A DNA stretch of 64,000 nt, from positions 620,001 to 684,000 of the forward strand of contig CP075369.1 in assembly GCA_019454205.1 (NCBI GenBank). The letters run 5' to 3'. The position numbers were made by a program, and so were the translations under genes. The notes under the pieces were generated by a model. The model was not told the origin of the DNA, made no database searches, and saw nothing but the letters and a program-made list of their open reading frames with translations. Shown here piece after piece: positions 43,911 through 52,304 of this stretch (position 1 is the stretch's first letter; each line of letters begins with the position of its first letter). This DNA comes from Xanthobacteraceae bacterium (GTDB lineage Bacteria; Pseudomonadota; Alphaproteobacteria; Rhizobiales; Xanthobacteraceae).

Positions 43911-44701
43911 ATTCTGCCCGCACCATGCGGCTTGAATCTTTCGCGACGGAGGACGAAAGCATCGTCCGCTGGTTTGCCGCCGGCGCGATCGTGTTGCTGC
44001 TGCATACGGCGGGTGCCGCGGCGGTTTTATACTGGCCAGGCTCGCGCGATGCCGCGGGCGACCCGCCGCCTGCAGTGATGATCGAGCTTGCGCCGGTCGC
44101 GGTTGCGCCGGAACCGACACCGCTCGACATCGCGCCTGGTCCGAACATGCTGCAGGCACAGCAGAAGGCCGCACCGCCAAAAGCGGAGGCGCCTGCGGAG
44201 AAGCTCGACCTGCCGGAGAAACCGCAGGCGGAACTGCAATTGCCGCCGCCCGCGCCGAAAGAACCGGAAAAAGAACCGCGCAAGGACCAGCCGGACAAGC
44301 AGCCGGAATTGCAGAAGATACAGAAGAAGGCCGCGCCGCAAACCACCGCCGCTCCCAAGACGCAAGTGAAGCGTGCGAACAATGTTGCAGCTCCCGTTCC
44401 CCGACACACCGAGCGCAGCAACGTCTCGCACACAACCTGGCGCGGCGCGGTGATGGCGCAGCTCAATCGCTACAAACGCTATCCTGCGGGCGGCACCACC
44501 GGCACCGCGGTCGTCGCGTTCACGATTGATCCTACGGGAAGGGTATTGTCGGCACGGCTGGTTCGTGGCGCACGGAATAGCGCGCTCGATGCCGAGGCGG
44601 TATCGCTGGTGCGCCGCGCGAGTCCGCTGCCCGCGCCACCGCCCACGCTAAGTAATGGCAGGAGCTTAAGCCTCACGGTGCCGGTGCGTTTCGGGCGATA
44701 A
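43907..44701 (+). CDS. tonB: TonB energy-transducing protein
   Basis: A 264-residue protein with an N-terminal membrane anchor near residues 22-45. A long periplasmic Pro/Lys/Glu-rich spacer follows (about residues 55-165). The C-terminal TonB domain has Y-K-R-Y-P near residue 190 and a final V-P-V-R-F. It links ExbBD to the receptor at 35.7 kb. It is the last gene of the iron locus and converges with paaZ. Confidence 0.93.
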   Translation: MNSARTMRLESFATEDESIVRWFAAGAIVLLLHTAGAAAVLYWPGSRDAAGDPPPAVMIELAPVAVAPEPTPLDIAPGPNMLQAQQKAAPPKAEAPAEKLDLPEKPQAELQLPPPAPKEPEKEPRKDQPDKQPELQKIQKKAAPQTTAAPKTQVKRANNVAAPVPRHTERSNVSHTTWRGAVMAQLNRYKRYPAGGTTGTAVVAFTIDPTGRVLSARLVRGARNSALDAEAVSLVRRASPLPAPPPTLSNGRSLSLTVPVRFGR

Positions 44702-44708
44702 CTGCGAG

Positions 44709-44725
44709 GCGTTACTGCGTAACGC
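44709..44725. terminator. Small inverted repeat between convergent tonB and paaZ
   Basis: GCGTTAC-TGC-GTAACGC, a seven-base stem that overlaps the paaZ 3' end. It may help end transcription from both sides, but no clear T run follows. Confidence 0.3.
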
Positions 44726-46763
44726 TTTGCGCCCCGCGAGCGTTCATGGTCAGCAATTCGTAGCGCGCGACGGTTTCGCTTTCCTGATTGAACACCTCGA
44801 CGTCCCAGCGCACCTCGCCGTATTCGGGTTTGCGCGCGGCCTGCTTCTGCTTGACCGTGAGACGCACGCGAATGTCGTCGCCGGGCGAAACGGGCTTCAG
44901 AAAACGCAGATTGTCGAGGCCGTAATTTGCAAGCACGGGACCCGGCGCTGGCTCGACGAAAAGTCCCGCCGCAAACGACAGGATCAGATAGCCGTGCGCG
45001 ACACGGCCCGGAAAGAACGGGTTCGCTTTCGCAGCTGCTTCGTCCATGTGCGCGTAGAAAGTATCGCCGGTGAAATTTGCGAAATGCTCGATGTCGTCCA
45101 GCGTGACCTTGCGTGCGGCGCTCTCCAGCGTGTCGCCGATCACGAGCGTATCGAAATCCTTACGGAACGGATGCTGTTGCGAGGCGATGGTCGCGGCACC
45201 CTTGCTCCAGTCCTTCGTGAGGCTGACGATGCGATCGGGCGAGGCCTGAATCGCAGTGCGTTGCAGATAGTGATGCACGCTGCGCATGCCGCCGAGTTCT
45301 TCGCCGCCGCCCGCGCGGCCCGGTCCGCCATGCACGAGGTTCGGAAGCGGAGAGCCGTGTCCGGTGGATTCCTTGCCGCTGTCGCGGTCGATGACAAGCA
45401 GGCGGCCGTGATACGGCGCAATACCGAACACGAGTGCGGACGCGACCGCAGGGTCGTAGGTGAAAACGGACGCGACAAGGCTGCCTTCGCCTTTCGCGAC
45501 AAGCTCGATGGCCTGATCGAGCGTGTCGTATGCCATCACGGTCGCGACCGGACCGAACGCTTCTGTGATGTGCACGCGTTTGGCTTCCATCGGCTTTGCG
45601 CAGCGTAGCAATACCGGCGAAATAAACGCGCCGCCTTTCAGCGCCGCGTCGCCGGTACCTGAGGTGGCCGGATCGCCGAACACGATCTCGGACTCGCTCG
45701 CGATCTCGCGGACCTTCTCCTGTACCGAGCGCTTCTGCGAGAGGCTCACCAGCGCGCCCATCCGGGTATCTTCCGCGCGGGGGTCGCCAACCTTGATCGC
45801 CGAAAGCTGTGCTTTCAGCGCGTCGATGACGGCGGTTTCCTGTGCGCGCGGCACGAAGACCCGGCGAATGGCGGTGCATTTCTGTCCTGCCTTCACCGTC
45901 ATTTCGCGCACGACCTCTTTAATAAAGAGATCGAATTCTGGCGTGCCGGGCGTGGCATCGGTGCCGAGGACCGCCGCGTTCAACGAGTCACGCTCGGCGA
46001 CGAAGCGCACGGCGTTTTTCGACACGGCCGGATGATTACGGAGCTTGTCCGAAGTCTCGATCGAGCCGGTGAAGCACAGGCTGTCCTGTCCGTTCAGGTG
46101 ATCGAGCAGGTCGCCGGTCGGGCCGCAGATCATCTGCAATGCGCCATCAGGCAGCAGCTTCGATTCCACGATCAGCCGCATCATGGCTTCGCTGACATAG
46201 GCCGAAGCGGTCGCGGGCTTGGTGATGACGGGAATGCCGGCAAGGAACGCGGGCGCGAATTTTTCCAGCGGACCCCAAACCGGAAAGTTGAAGGCGTTGA
46301 TGTGAACCGCGATGCCCGCGCGCGGCGTCAGGATATGCGTGCCCGCGAACTTGCCGCCCTTGGAGAGCGCCTCGTTCGGTCCCTCGACGATGAATTTCTC
46401 GCCGGGAAGGTCGCGCCGTCCGCGCGAGGCATAGGCGAACAGCGTGCCGATGCCGCCCTCGATATCCACCATGTTGTCGCGCTTCGTCGCGCCGGTATGG
46501 GCCGCGAGCGCGTAGAGCGGTTCTTTTTTCTCCGTGAGATGCGCCGCGAGTTTTTTGAGAATGTCCGCGCGCTGATGGAAGTTGAGCGCACGGAGATTTT
46601 TTCCGCCGGTCTCGCGTGCATAACGCACGGCTTGCGCGAAATCGATGCCGCCGCTTCCGGTCTTAGCAATCAGCGAACCGTCGATGGCGCTCGGAATTTC
46701 CACGAAGTTCGCGGCGGGCGCGATCCAGCGGCCGCAAACATAGCTTTCAAGAACAGCGCTCAT
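44712..46763 (-). CDS. paaZ: PaaZ bifunctional oxepin-CoA hydrolase / semialdehyde dehydrogenase
   Basis: Opens the ring of oxepin-CoA and oxidises the resulting aldehyde in phenylacetate degradation. Residues about 1-520 form the aldehyde dehydrogenase part, with catalytic Cys in G-Q-K-C-T-A-I near residue 295 and F-T-G-S near residue 230. Residues about 535-683 form the MaoC hydratase part (F-T-G-D-T-F-Y-A-H-M-D, with R-V-A-H-G-Y). The 683 residues match the E. coli enzyme. I chose the ATG at 46763 rather than the GTG at 46772. It is divergent from paaX, and a PaaR-like operator lies 55 bases before the start. Confidence 0.95.
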   Translation of the reverse strand: MSAVLESYVCGRWIAPAANFVEIPSAIDGSLIAKTGSGGIDFAQAVRYARETGGKNLRALNFHQRADILKKLAAHLTEKKEPLYALAAHTGATKRDNMVDIEGGIGTLFAYASRGRRDLPGEKFIVEGPNEALSKGGKFAGTHILTPRAGIAVHINAFNFPVWGPLEKFAPAFLAGIPVITKPATASAYVSEAMMRLIVESKLLPDGALQMICGPTGDLLDHLNGQDSLCFTGSIETSDKLRNHPAVSKNAVRFVAERDSLNAAVLGTDATPGTPEFDLFIKEVVREMTVKAGQKCTAIRRVFVPRAQETAVIDALKAQLSAIKVGDPRAEDTRMGALVSLSQKRSVQEKVREIASESEIVFGDPATSGTGDAALKGGAFISPVLLRCAKPMEAKRVHITEAFGPVATVMAYDTLDQAIELVAKGEGSLVASVFTYDPAVASALVFGIAPYHGRLLVIDRDSGKESTGHGSPLPNLVHGGPGRAGGGEELGGMRSVHHYLQRTAIQASPDRIVSLTKDWSKGAATIASQQHPFRKDFDTLVIGDTLESAARKVTLDDIEHFANFTGDTFYAHMDEAAAKANPFFPGRVAHGYLILSFAAGLFVEPAPGPVLANYGLDNLRFLKPVSPGDDIRVRLTVKQKQAARKPEYGEVRWDVEVFNQESETVARYELLTMNARGAQSVTQ

Positions 46764-46817
46764 GATTTCCACCCCGCATGGCCGCCGCTTTTCGCGGCTT
46801 GTGTCTGAGAGGATTAT

Positions 46818-46833
46818 AGACCAACCGGCCGGT
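46818..46833. promoter_or_regulatory. PaaR-like TetR operator upstream of paaZ
   Basis: GACCAACCGGCCGGTC is an imperfect 16-base palindrome. Its reverse complement differs by one base from the site at 54945-54960 upstream of paaG. TetR-type PaaR regulators of phenylacetate genes bind palindromes of this kind. Confidence 0.7.
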
Positions 46834-46891
46834 CAGCGAAAAGGTGCGTCTGCGCCTTCAGGCCGGTTTCGCGCTGTGCGGCTGCAATATA

Positions 46892-46905
46892 AGGTGCGCG
46901 CACCT
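46892..46905. promoter_or_regulatory. Perfect 14-bp palindrome before paaX
   Basis: AGGTGCGCGCACCT lies 11 bases before the first paaX ATG. It could be an autoregulatory site or affect translation; there is no further evidence. Confidence 0.3.
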
Positions 46906-46916
46906 GATGGCCGGGA

Positions 46917-47798
46917 ATGGAAATGAACGGGCTGGTCCGCGAGCTTATCGCCGCCTTCAACCGCCGGAAGCCGGTGCGCGCCGGCTCGCTGATCGTTACC
47001 TTATATGGCGACGCCATCGTGCCGCGCGGCGGCAGCCTTTCGCTCGGCGACATCACGCGGATCATGCACTTGTTCCGCATCGACGCCGGTCCTGTGCGTA
47101 CCGCGATCTCGCGGCTTACCACCGAAGAATGTTTGGAGCGCAGGAAGGTTGGCCGCAACACATTTTATCGCCTGTCGAAGCGCGGCGAGGGTGAATTCGC
47201 GGAAGCGACGCGGCGCATTTACTTCGCCCGCACGAGCGATCCGGCGCGCTCGATCCGCCTCGCTTTGCTGAACGGAGAACCCTCGAATCGCGCATTACAA
47301 CGCAAGGCGCTCGAAGCGGCGGGTTTCGCGCAGTTCAATGCGGTGACTTACGTTTCCGCCGCCCCGGCCTCCCTGCCGAAGGGGGCAAAAGGAATTCATG
47401 TGCTGGAGATAGGCGCGTCCCCTGAGGCCGCCGAGATTCTCCGCGCCTCCTACAATCTCGACGAGATCGCCGGGCGCTACCGGGACTTTATCTCGTTGTT
47501 CCGGAAAATGCGCGATGCGCTGGCGAAGGGCGAAGTGCTTGAAGATAGCGAAGCGCTGATCGTGCGCCTCATGCTGGTTCAGGAGTTCCGCCGCATCGTG
47601 CTGCGCGATCCGGCGCTCGCTCCCGGCCTATTGCCGGACGGCTGGCCCGGCGAGGAGGCGCGCAAGCTCGCGGCGGCTGTCTATTCGCGCGTGCTGAAAG
47701 GCTCCGAGCGTTTTCTGGACGGCTGTCAGGCCGACGAAACGCACAGCCTGCCGAAGCCGAATTCCACGCTCGGCCAACGCTTTGCCGCGCTGCAATAG
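46917..47798 (+). CDS. paaX: PaaX family phenylacetyl-CoA-responsive repressor
   Basis: A 293-residue GntR-related regulator. The N-terminal winged helix holds S-L-I-V-T-L-Y-G-D-A-I-V-P-R-G-G near residue 23 and R-T-A-I-S-R-L near residue 61, both typical of PaaX. The middle and C-terminal domains are less conserved. PaaX represses paa genes until phenylacetyl-CoA binds. It lies directly before paaA with a dyad around the paaA promoter. Two ATGs (46917, 46923) are possible starts. A second regulator, PaaR, is encoded 4 kb away. Confidence 0.92.
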   Translation: MEMNGLVRELIAAFNRRKPVRAGSLIVTLYGDAIVPRGGSLSLGDITRIMHLFRIDAGPVRTAISRLTTEECLERRKVGRNTFYRLSKRGEGEFAEATRRIYFARTSDPARSIRLALLNGEPSNRALQRKALEAAGFAQFNAVTYVSAAPASLPKGAKGIHVLEIGASPEAAEILRASYNLDEIAGRYRDFISLFRKMRDALAKGEVLEDSEALIVRLMLVQEFRRIVLRDPALAPGLLPDGWPGEEARKLAAAVYSRVLKGSERFLDGCQADETHSLPKPNSTLGQRFAALQ

Positions 47799-47810
47799 GG
47801 CGGCCCTAAA

Positions 47811-47854
47811 ATACGTTACAGTAATTATTGACTCTGAAAATTTCTGTAACGTAT
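47811..47854 (+). promoter_or_regulatory. Long-armed dyad around the paaA promoter
   Basis: ATACGTTACAG (47811-47821) and CTGTAACGTAT (47844-47854) are exact inverted repeats with starts 33 bases apart. Between and overlapping them is a sigma70-like promoter: TTGACT at 47828-47833 and TATTAT at 47852-47857, spaced by 18. The right arm covers the start of the -10 box. This layout suits repression by PaaX. Confidence 0.65.
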
Positions 47855-47893
47855 TATAGCGGTTATAAACTGGCATCCCTTTGCGAGGCGCCG

Positions 47894-48892
47894 ATGTATA
47901 CCCAAGCCCTGAACGTCAAGGATGAGGCGACCGCCGCGAGCGATCCCGTGCTCGAAGCCCGCTTTCAGGAGCATGTCGATGCCGAGCTCAAAATCGAGCC
48001 GAACGACTGGATGCCGGAAGCTTATCGCCGCACGCTGACGCGACAGATTTCGCAACATGCCCATTCCGAAATCGTCGGCATGTTGCCGGAAGGAAACTGG
48101 ATCACGCGCGCGCCGACCCTGCGCCGCAAGGCCGCGCTGCTCGCCAAGGTGCAGGACGAAGGCGGCCACGGGCTTTATCTCTATTCGGCCGCCGAAACGC
48201 TCGGCACCTCGCGTGAGCAGCTTTTCGACCAGTTGCTCTCCGGCAAGGCGAAGTATTCGTCGATCTTCAACTACCCGACGCTGACTTGGGCCGATATCGG
48301 CGCGATCGGCTGGCTGGTGGACGGCGCGGCGATCATGAACCAGATCCCGCTGTGCCGTTGCTCCTACGGTCCTTACGCGCGCGCGATGATCCGCATCTGC
48401 AAGGAAGAAAGCTTCCACCAGCGTCAGGGCTACGAGATCATGATGGCGCTCGCGCGCGGCACGCCGGAACAGAAGGCGATGGCGCAGGACGCATTGAACC
48501 GCTGGTGGTGGCCTTCGGTGATGATGTTCGGCCCGTCCGACAGCGACAGCCAGCATTCCGACCAGACCATGCGCTGGAAGATCAAGCGCTTCTCCAACGA
48601 CGACCTGCGCCAGAAATTCATCGACGCGACCGTGCCGCAGGGCCACTTCATCGGTCTCGAATTCCCCGACAAGGACCTGAAGTTCAACGAGAAGACCGGC
48701 CACTGGGAATTCGGCGAGATCGACTGGACCGAATTCAAGCGCGTGATCGCGGGCGACGGTCCCTGCAACAAGCAGCGCATGAAGCAACGCCGCGCGGCCC
48801 ACGACAATGGCCGCTGGGTGCGCGAGGCAGCGCTCGCTTTCGCCGAGAAACGCCGCAACCGCGAAGCCGCTGCGAAAGTCGCCGCGGAATAG
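47894..48892 (+). CDS. paaA: PaaA, ring 1,2-phenylacetyl-CoA epoxidase catalytic subunit
   Basis: The di-iron oxygenase subunit that epoxidises phenylacetyl-CoA, 332 residues. Iron-ligand motifs of the ferritin-like fold are visible: D-E-G-G-H near residue 89 and E-E-S-F-H near residue 175. The ATG at 47894 gives the usual length; longer frames would run through the promoter dyad. It forms a complex with PaaB, PaaC and PaaE, and starts the paaABCDE operon. Confidence 0.96.
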   Translation: MYTQALNVKDEATAASDPVLEARFQEHVDAELKIEPNDWMPEAYRRTLTRQISQHAHSEIVGMLPEGNWITRAPTLRRKAALLAKVQDEGGHGLYLYSAAETLGTSREQLFDQLLSGKAKYSSIFNYPTLTWADIGAIGWLVDGAAIMNQIPLCRCSYGPYARAMIRICKEESFHQRQGYEIMMALARGTPEQKAMAQDALNRWWWPSVMMFGPSDSDSQHSDQTMRWKIKRFSNDDLRQKFIDATVPQGHFIGLEFPDKDLKFNEKTGHWEFGEIDWTEFKRVIAGDGPCNKQRMKQRRAAHDNGRWVREAALAFAEKRRNREAAAKVAAE

Positions 48893-48900
48893 GTGACAGC

Positions 48901-49200
48901 ATGACCGAACAGAAAACCGAACAGCACTGGCCGCTCTGGGAAGTGTTCATCCGCTCGAAGAACGGACTTTCGCACCGGCATGTGGGCAGCCTGCATGCGA
49001 CCGACGCGACGATGGCGTTGCAGGCCGCGCGCGACGTCTACACGCGCCGCGGCGAGGGTCTTTCGATCTGGGTGGTGCCGTCGAATGCAATCACGGCGTC
49101 CGATCCGGCCGACAAGGACGTGATGTTCGAGCCGACGGCTTCGAAGATCTATCGTCACCCGACCTTCTACGACATCCCCGACGAAGTCGGGCACATGTGA
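48901..49200 (+). CDS. paaB: PaaB, phenylacetyl-CoA epoxidase subunit
   Basis: A 99-residue protein with W-P-L-W-E-V-F-I-R-S near residue 10 and R-H-V-G-S-L-H-A near residue 24, as in PaaB. It bridges parts of the epoxidase complex; PaaB has no catalytic site. It starts eight bases after the paaA stop. Longer frames in this phase are shadows of paaA. Confidence 0.95.
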   Translation: MTEQKTEQHWPLWEVFIRSKNGLSHRHVGSLHATDATMALQAARDVYTRRGEGLSIWVVPSNAITASDPADKDVMFEPTASKIYRHPTFYDIPDEVGHM

Positions 49201-49204
49201 GTTC

Positions 49205-49312
49205 ACAGCTTCATGGTTCGAGACGCGATGCTTCGCATCGCTCCTCACCATGAGGATGAAAATGAAACCTCATCCTGAGGAGACCGCGGAACGCGGCCGT
49301 CTCGAAGGATGC
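49205..49312. repeat. Extragenic palindromic repeat between paaB and paaC
   Basis: GTTCGAGACGCGATGCTTCGCATCGCTCCTC and related parts form nested stems: CGATGC with GCATCG, CCTCA-x-CATGAGGATGA, and GAGAC/GTCTC pairs with CGCGGAACGCGG. This looks like the repeat family found widely between genes in Bradyrhizobium and Rhodopseudomonas. Confidence 0.7.
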
Positions 49313-49325
49313 GCGAGAGGAAAGA

Positions 49326-50081
49326 ATGACCGAGACGCCGCTCTTTGCCTATGCGCTCCGCCTCGCGGACAACGCGCTGATCCTCGGCCATCGTCTGTCC
49401 GAGTGGGTCGGTCATGCGCCCGCGCTGGAAGAAGACCTCGCGCTCGGCAACATGGGCCTCGACCTGATCGGGCAGGCGCGAGCGTTCTATACTTATGCGG
49501 GCGAAGTTGAAGGCAAGGGCCGCGACGAGGACAAGCTCGCCTATCTGCGCGATGCGAAGGACTGGCGGAACGTGCTGCTGGTCGAGCAGCCGAACGGCGA
49601 TTTCGCCGCGACCATGATCCGGCAGCTTCTGTTCGCGGCTTACGCGCACCCGCTTTATGTCGCGCTCGCGAAATCGAAGGACGAAACGCTTGCGGCGATT
49701 GCTGCGAAGGCCGAGAAGGAAATGGCCTATCACGTCCGCCATTCCGGCGAATGGGTCATCCGTCTCGGCGACGGCACCGAAGAAAGCCATGAGCGCGCGC
49801 AGGCGGCGCTGGACGAGCTTTATGCCTACGCGACCGAACTGTTCGAAAGCGACGAAGTGGAACGCGCGCTGATCGAGCGCGGCATCGCCGTCGATCCCGC
49901 AAGCCTTCGCGGTGAATGGGAGCGAACGGCTAACCGCGTCTTCTCAGAAGCGGGCCTGAAGACGCCACCGCGGAGCTTCGCGCAGACCGGCGGCCGCAGC
50001 GGGCGTCACAGCGAGCATCTCGGTTTCATCCTCGCCGATATGCAGTTTCTCCAGCGCACCTATCCGGGAGCACACTGGTGA
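49326..50081 (+). CDS. paaC: PaaC, phenylacetyl-CoA epoxidase structural subunit
   Basis: A 251-residue ferritin-like protein, related to PaaA but without a full iron site. Recognisable blocks are L-A-D-N-A-L-I-L-G-H-R-L-S-E-W near residue 11, followed by N-M-G-L-D-L-I-G-Q-A-R near residue 43, and R-H-S-E-H-L near the C-terminus. It stabilises PaaA. GAGGAAAG precedes the ATG. The stop overlaps the next GTG by four bases. Confidence 0.95.
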   Translation: MTETPLFAYALRLADNALILGHRLSEWVGHAPALEEDLALGNMGLDLIGQARAFYTYAGEVEGKGRDEDKLAYLRDAKDWRNVLLVEQPNGDFAATMIRQLLFAAYAHPLYVALAKSKDETLAAIAAKAEKEMAYHVRHSGEWVIRLGDGTEESHERAQAALDELYAYATELFESDEVERALIERGIAVDPASLRGEWERTANRVFSEAGLKTPPRSFAQTGGRSGRHSEHLGFILADMQFLQRTYPGAHW

Positions 50082-50590
50082 GCGCAGTGCTTGAAAACAT
50101 CGACGCGGCGCGCATCCGCGAACGCGCGTGGGCCGCTGCCGCTTCCGTGGTCGATCCGGAATTGCCGGTGCTGACCATAGAAGACCTCGGCGTATTGCGC
50201 GACGTGCGCGTGAGCGGCGAGGGCAAGGTCGAGGCGTTGATTACGCCGACCTATCTCGGCTGCCCGGCGATGAACATGATCACGCTGGAAGTGGAGCTTG
50301 CACTGGAGCGCGCGGGCTTCGCGAAACCGAAAGTGACGACCGTGATGTCTCCGGCCTGGACCACCGACTGGATGTCGGAGGCGGGCAAGGAGAAGCTTCG
50401 CGAATTCGGAATCGCACCGCCGGCCGCGAATGCCGGCCGCCGCGCGCTGTTCGGCGAGGAAAGCGTCGAGTGCCCGCACTGCAAGTCGCCGGACACCGAA
50501 CGCATCGCCGAATTCGGATCGACTTCCTGCAAGGCGCTATGGCGTTGCAAGTCCTGCGCCGAACCGTTCGATTACTTCAAGTGCATCTGA
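50078..50590 (+). CDS. paaD: PaaD, epoxidase maturation protein (DUF59/MIP18 type)
   Basis: A 170-residue protein (paaJ in some naming). The N-terminal MIP18/SufT-like domain has V-V-D-P-E-L-P-V-L-T near residue 20 and P-T-Y-L-G-C-P near residue 60. The C-terminus has a zinc-ribbon-like pair (C-P-H-C near residue 131 and C-K-S-C near residue 158). It is thought to help assemble the iron centres of the epoxidase. A GTG start overlaps paaC. Confidence 0.93.
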   Translation: MSAVLENIDAARIRERAWAAAASVVDPELPVLTIEDLGVLRDVRVSGEGKVEALITPTYLGCPAMNMITLEVELALERAGFAKPKVTTVMSPAWTTDWMSEAGKEKLREFGIAPPAANAGRRALFGEESVECPHCKSPDTERIAEFGSTSCKALWRCKSCAEPFDYFKCI

Positions 50591-50597
50591 AGCCGCC

Positions 50598-51671
50598 ATG
50601 TCGATCGAATTCCATAAACTGAAAGTCTCGGATCTTCGCCGCGAAACGCCGGATGCGGTTTCGATCGCCTTCGACATTCCCGACGCGCTGCGCGACGCCT
50701 ACCGCTTTCATCCGGGCCAGCATCTGACGTTACGCCTGAAAGAGAGCGGCAACGAACTGCGCCGCTCTTACTCGATCTGCGCCGGCATGGATGACAACGA
50801 GTTGCGCATCGCCGTGAAGAAGGTGGATGGCGGCAACGTATCTTCATGGGTCAACGAAAAGCTGCGTGCGGGCGACGAGATAGAAGTGATGACCCCGCAG
50901 GGCCGCTTTGGCGTCGCGCCTGCGCCGGACGAGGAGCGGGTTTATCTCGCGGTCGCCGCCGGCTCCGGCATCACGCCGATCAATTCCATGATCCGCACCA
51001 TGCTGACGCGCGAGCCGAAAAGCCGTTTCGTGCTGGTTTACGGCAACCGCAATGCGCGCAGCATCATGTTCAAGGATCAGCTCGAAGACCTGAAAGACCA
51101 GTTCCTCGACCGCCTCGTCGTGCACCACGTGCTTTCCCGCGAGCCGCAGGAAATCGCGCTGCTCAGCGGACGGCTGGACCGGGACAAGATCACGAACCTG
51201 CTGAAGGCTTCGATGCCGGCAAGCAGGATCGCCCATGCATTCCTTTGCGGCCCCGGCGGGCTGATCAAGGAAGGCGAGGAAGCGCTGCGCGACTACGGTC
51301 TCGATCCGAAGCGTATCCATGTCGAGTATTTCTCCACCGACGGACTGCCGGTAGCGGTGAAGAAGCCGGCGGGAGCGATTGCGGACGACGTGGACGTCAA
51401 CGCATCCATTACGCTGAACGGCATCCAGTACGACGTGCCCATGAAGGCAGGCGACACCATCGTCGATGCCGGATTGCGCGCCGGTCTCGACCTGCCGTTC
51501 TCCTGCAAGGGCGGCATGTGCTGCACCTGCCGCGCCAAGCTGACAGATGGCGACGTGCAGATGGAGCACAACTATTCGCTGGAAGACTGGGAAATGAAGG
51601 CGGGCTTTGTGCTCACCTGTCAGGCGCGGCCAACCACGAAGAAGGTCGCCGTGGATTTCGACCAGGTCTAG
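50598..51671 (+). CDS. paaE: PaaE, NADPH-dependent reductase of the epoxidase
   Basis: A 357-residue reductase that passes electrons from NADPH to the PaaABC di-iron site. An N-terminal FAD domain has R-R-S-Y-S-I near residue 55. The NAD(P) domain has A-A-G-S-G-I-T-P near residue 118. The C-terminal plant-type 2Fe-2S domain has C-K-G-G-M-C-C-T-C near residue 302 and a last Cys in L-T-C-Q-A. The ATG at 50598 comes seven bases after paaD. It converges with the paaR gene. Confidence 0.95.
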   Translation: MSIEFHKLKVSDLRRETPDAVSIAFDIPDALRDAYRFHPGQHLTLRLKESGNELRRSYSICAGMDDNELRIAVKKVDGGNVSSWVNEKLRAGDEIEVMTPQGRFGVAPAPDEERVYLAVAAGSGITPINSMIRTMLTREPKSRFVLVYGNRNARSIMFKDQLEDLKDQFLDRLVVHHVLSREPQEIALLSGRLDRDKITNLLKASMPASRIAHAFLCGPGGLIKEGEEALRDYGLDPKRIHVEYFSTDGLPVAVKKPAGAIADDVDVNASITLNGIQYDVPMKAGDTIVDAGLRAGLDLPFSCKGGMCCTCRAKLTDGDVQMEHNYSLEDWEMKAGFVLTCQARPTTKKVAVDFDQV

Positions 51672-51677
51672 CGAAAA

Positions 51678-52301
51678 CTAGCTCGCGCGGCGCGTGGCGG
51701 GCTTTGCTTGTTCAAGCGACGCTGCGCCTTCGATCAGAAGCTGCGTGGCGAGGTCCGCGTATTCTTCGCGGCTCATGGCGCCGCCTTCGCGGAACCACAT
51801 GTAATGCCAGTTCAGCATGCCGAACAGCGACATCGTCACCGGCTTCAGCAACCGCGGCGTAGCGCCGATATTCCTGTTCACTGCGCCGATCGCGGACGAG
51901 AAGATCAATACCAGTTCGCGCTCCAGCGCGATCAGTTGTGTACGCTTCGCCGCCGCCAGCTTAGACAATTCGTTGATCTGGATCTTGTGCTGGTGGTCGG
52001 CATCCTTGTAGGCGCCGAGTAGGGCACCGACCAGCGCACGCAGCCGCTCGCGCGGCGGCAGCTTCTCATCCACCGCACGCACGGCCGCGATCAGGTCGTC
52101 GAGATGCGCGCGAAGGATGTCGAACAGCAATTCGTCCTTGCTGGTGTAGTAGTGGTAGAGCAGCGCCTTCGACACGCGGCAGCCGGCGGCCACCTCCGCC
52201 ATGGAGGTGCGGTCGTAGCCGTTTTTCGCGAACAGCTTTGCCGAGCGATCGAGGATCGCCTTGCGTTTGCCGTCGTAATCGGCGGCGCGGGGACGTGCCA
52301 T
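51678..52301 (-). CDS. paaR: TetR family regulator (PaaR-like)
   Basis: A 207-residue TetR protein. The N-terminal helix-turn-helix spans residues 10-55 (A-K-N-G-Y-D-R-T-S-M-A-E-V-A then S-K-A-L-L-Y-H-Y). The C-terminal ligand domain has the F-R-E-G-G region near residue 175. It is the last gene of a minus-strand operon with paaK, paaI and paaG. Two matching palindromes upstream of paaG and paaZ are its likely binding sites. In betaproteobacteria and others, PaaR senses phenylacetyl-CoA. Confidence 0.88.
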   Translation of the reverse strand: MARPRAADYDGKRKAILDRSAKLFAKNGYDRTSMAEVAAGCRVSKALLYHYYTSKDELLFDILRAHLDDLIAAVRAVDEKLPPRERLRALVGALLGAYKDADHQHKIQINELSKLAAAKRTQLIALERELVLIFSSAIGAVNRNIGATPRLLKPVTMSLFGMLNWHYMWFREGGAMSREEYADLATQLLIEGAASLEQAKPATRRAS

Positions 52302-52304
52302 TTT

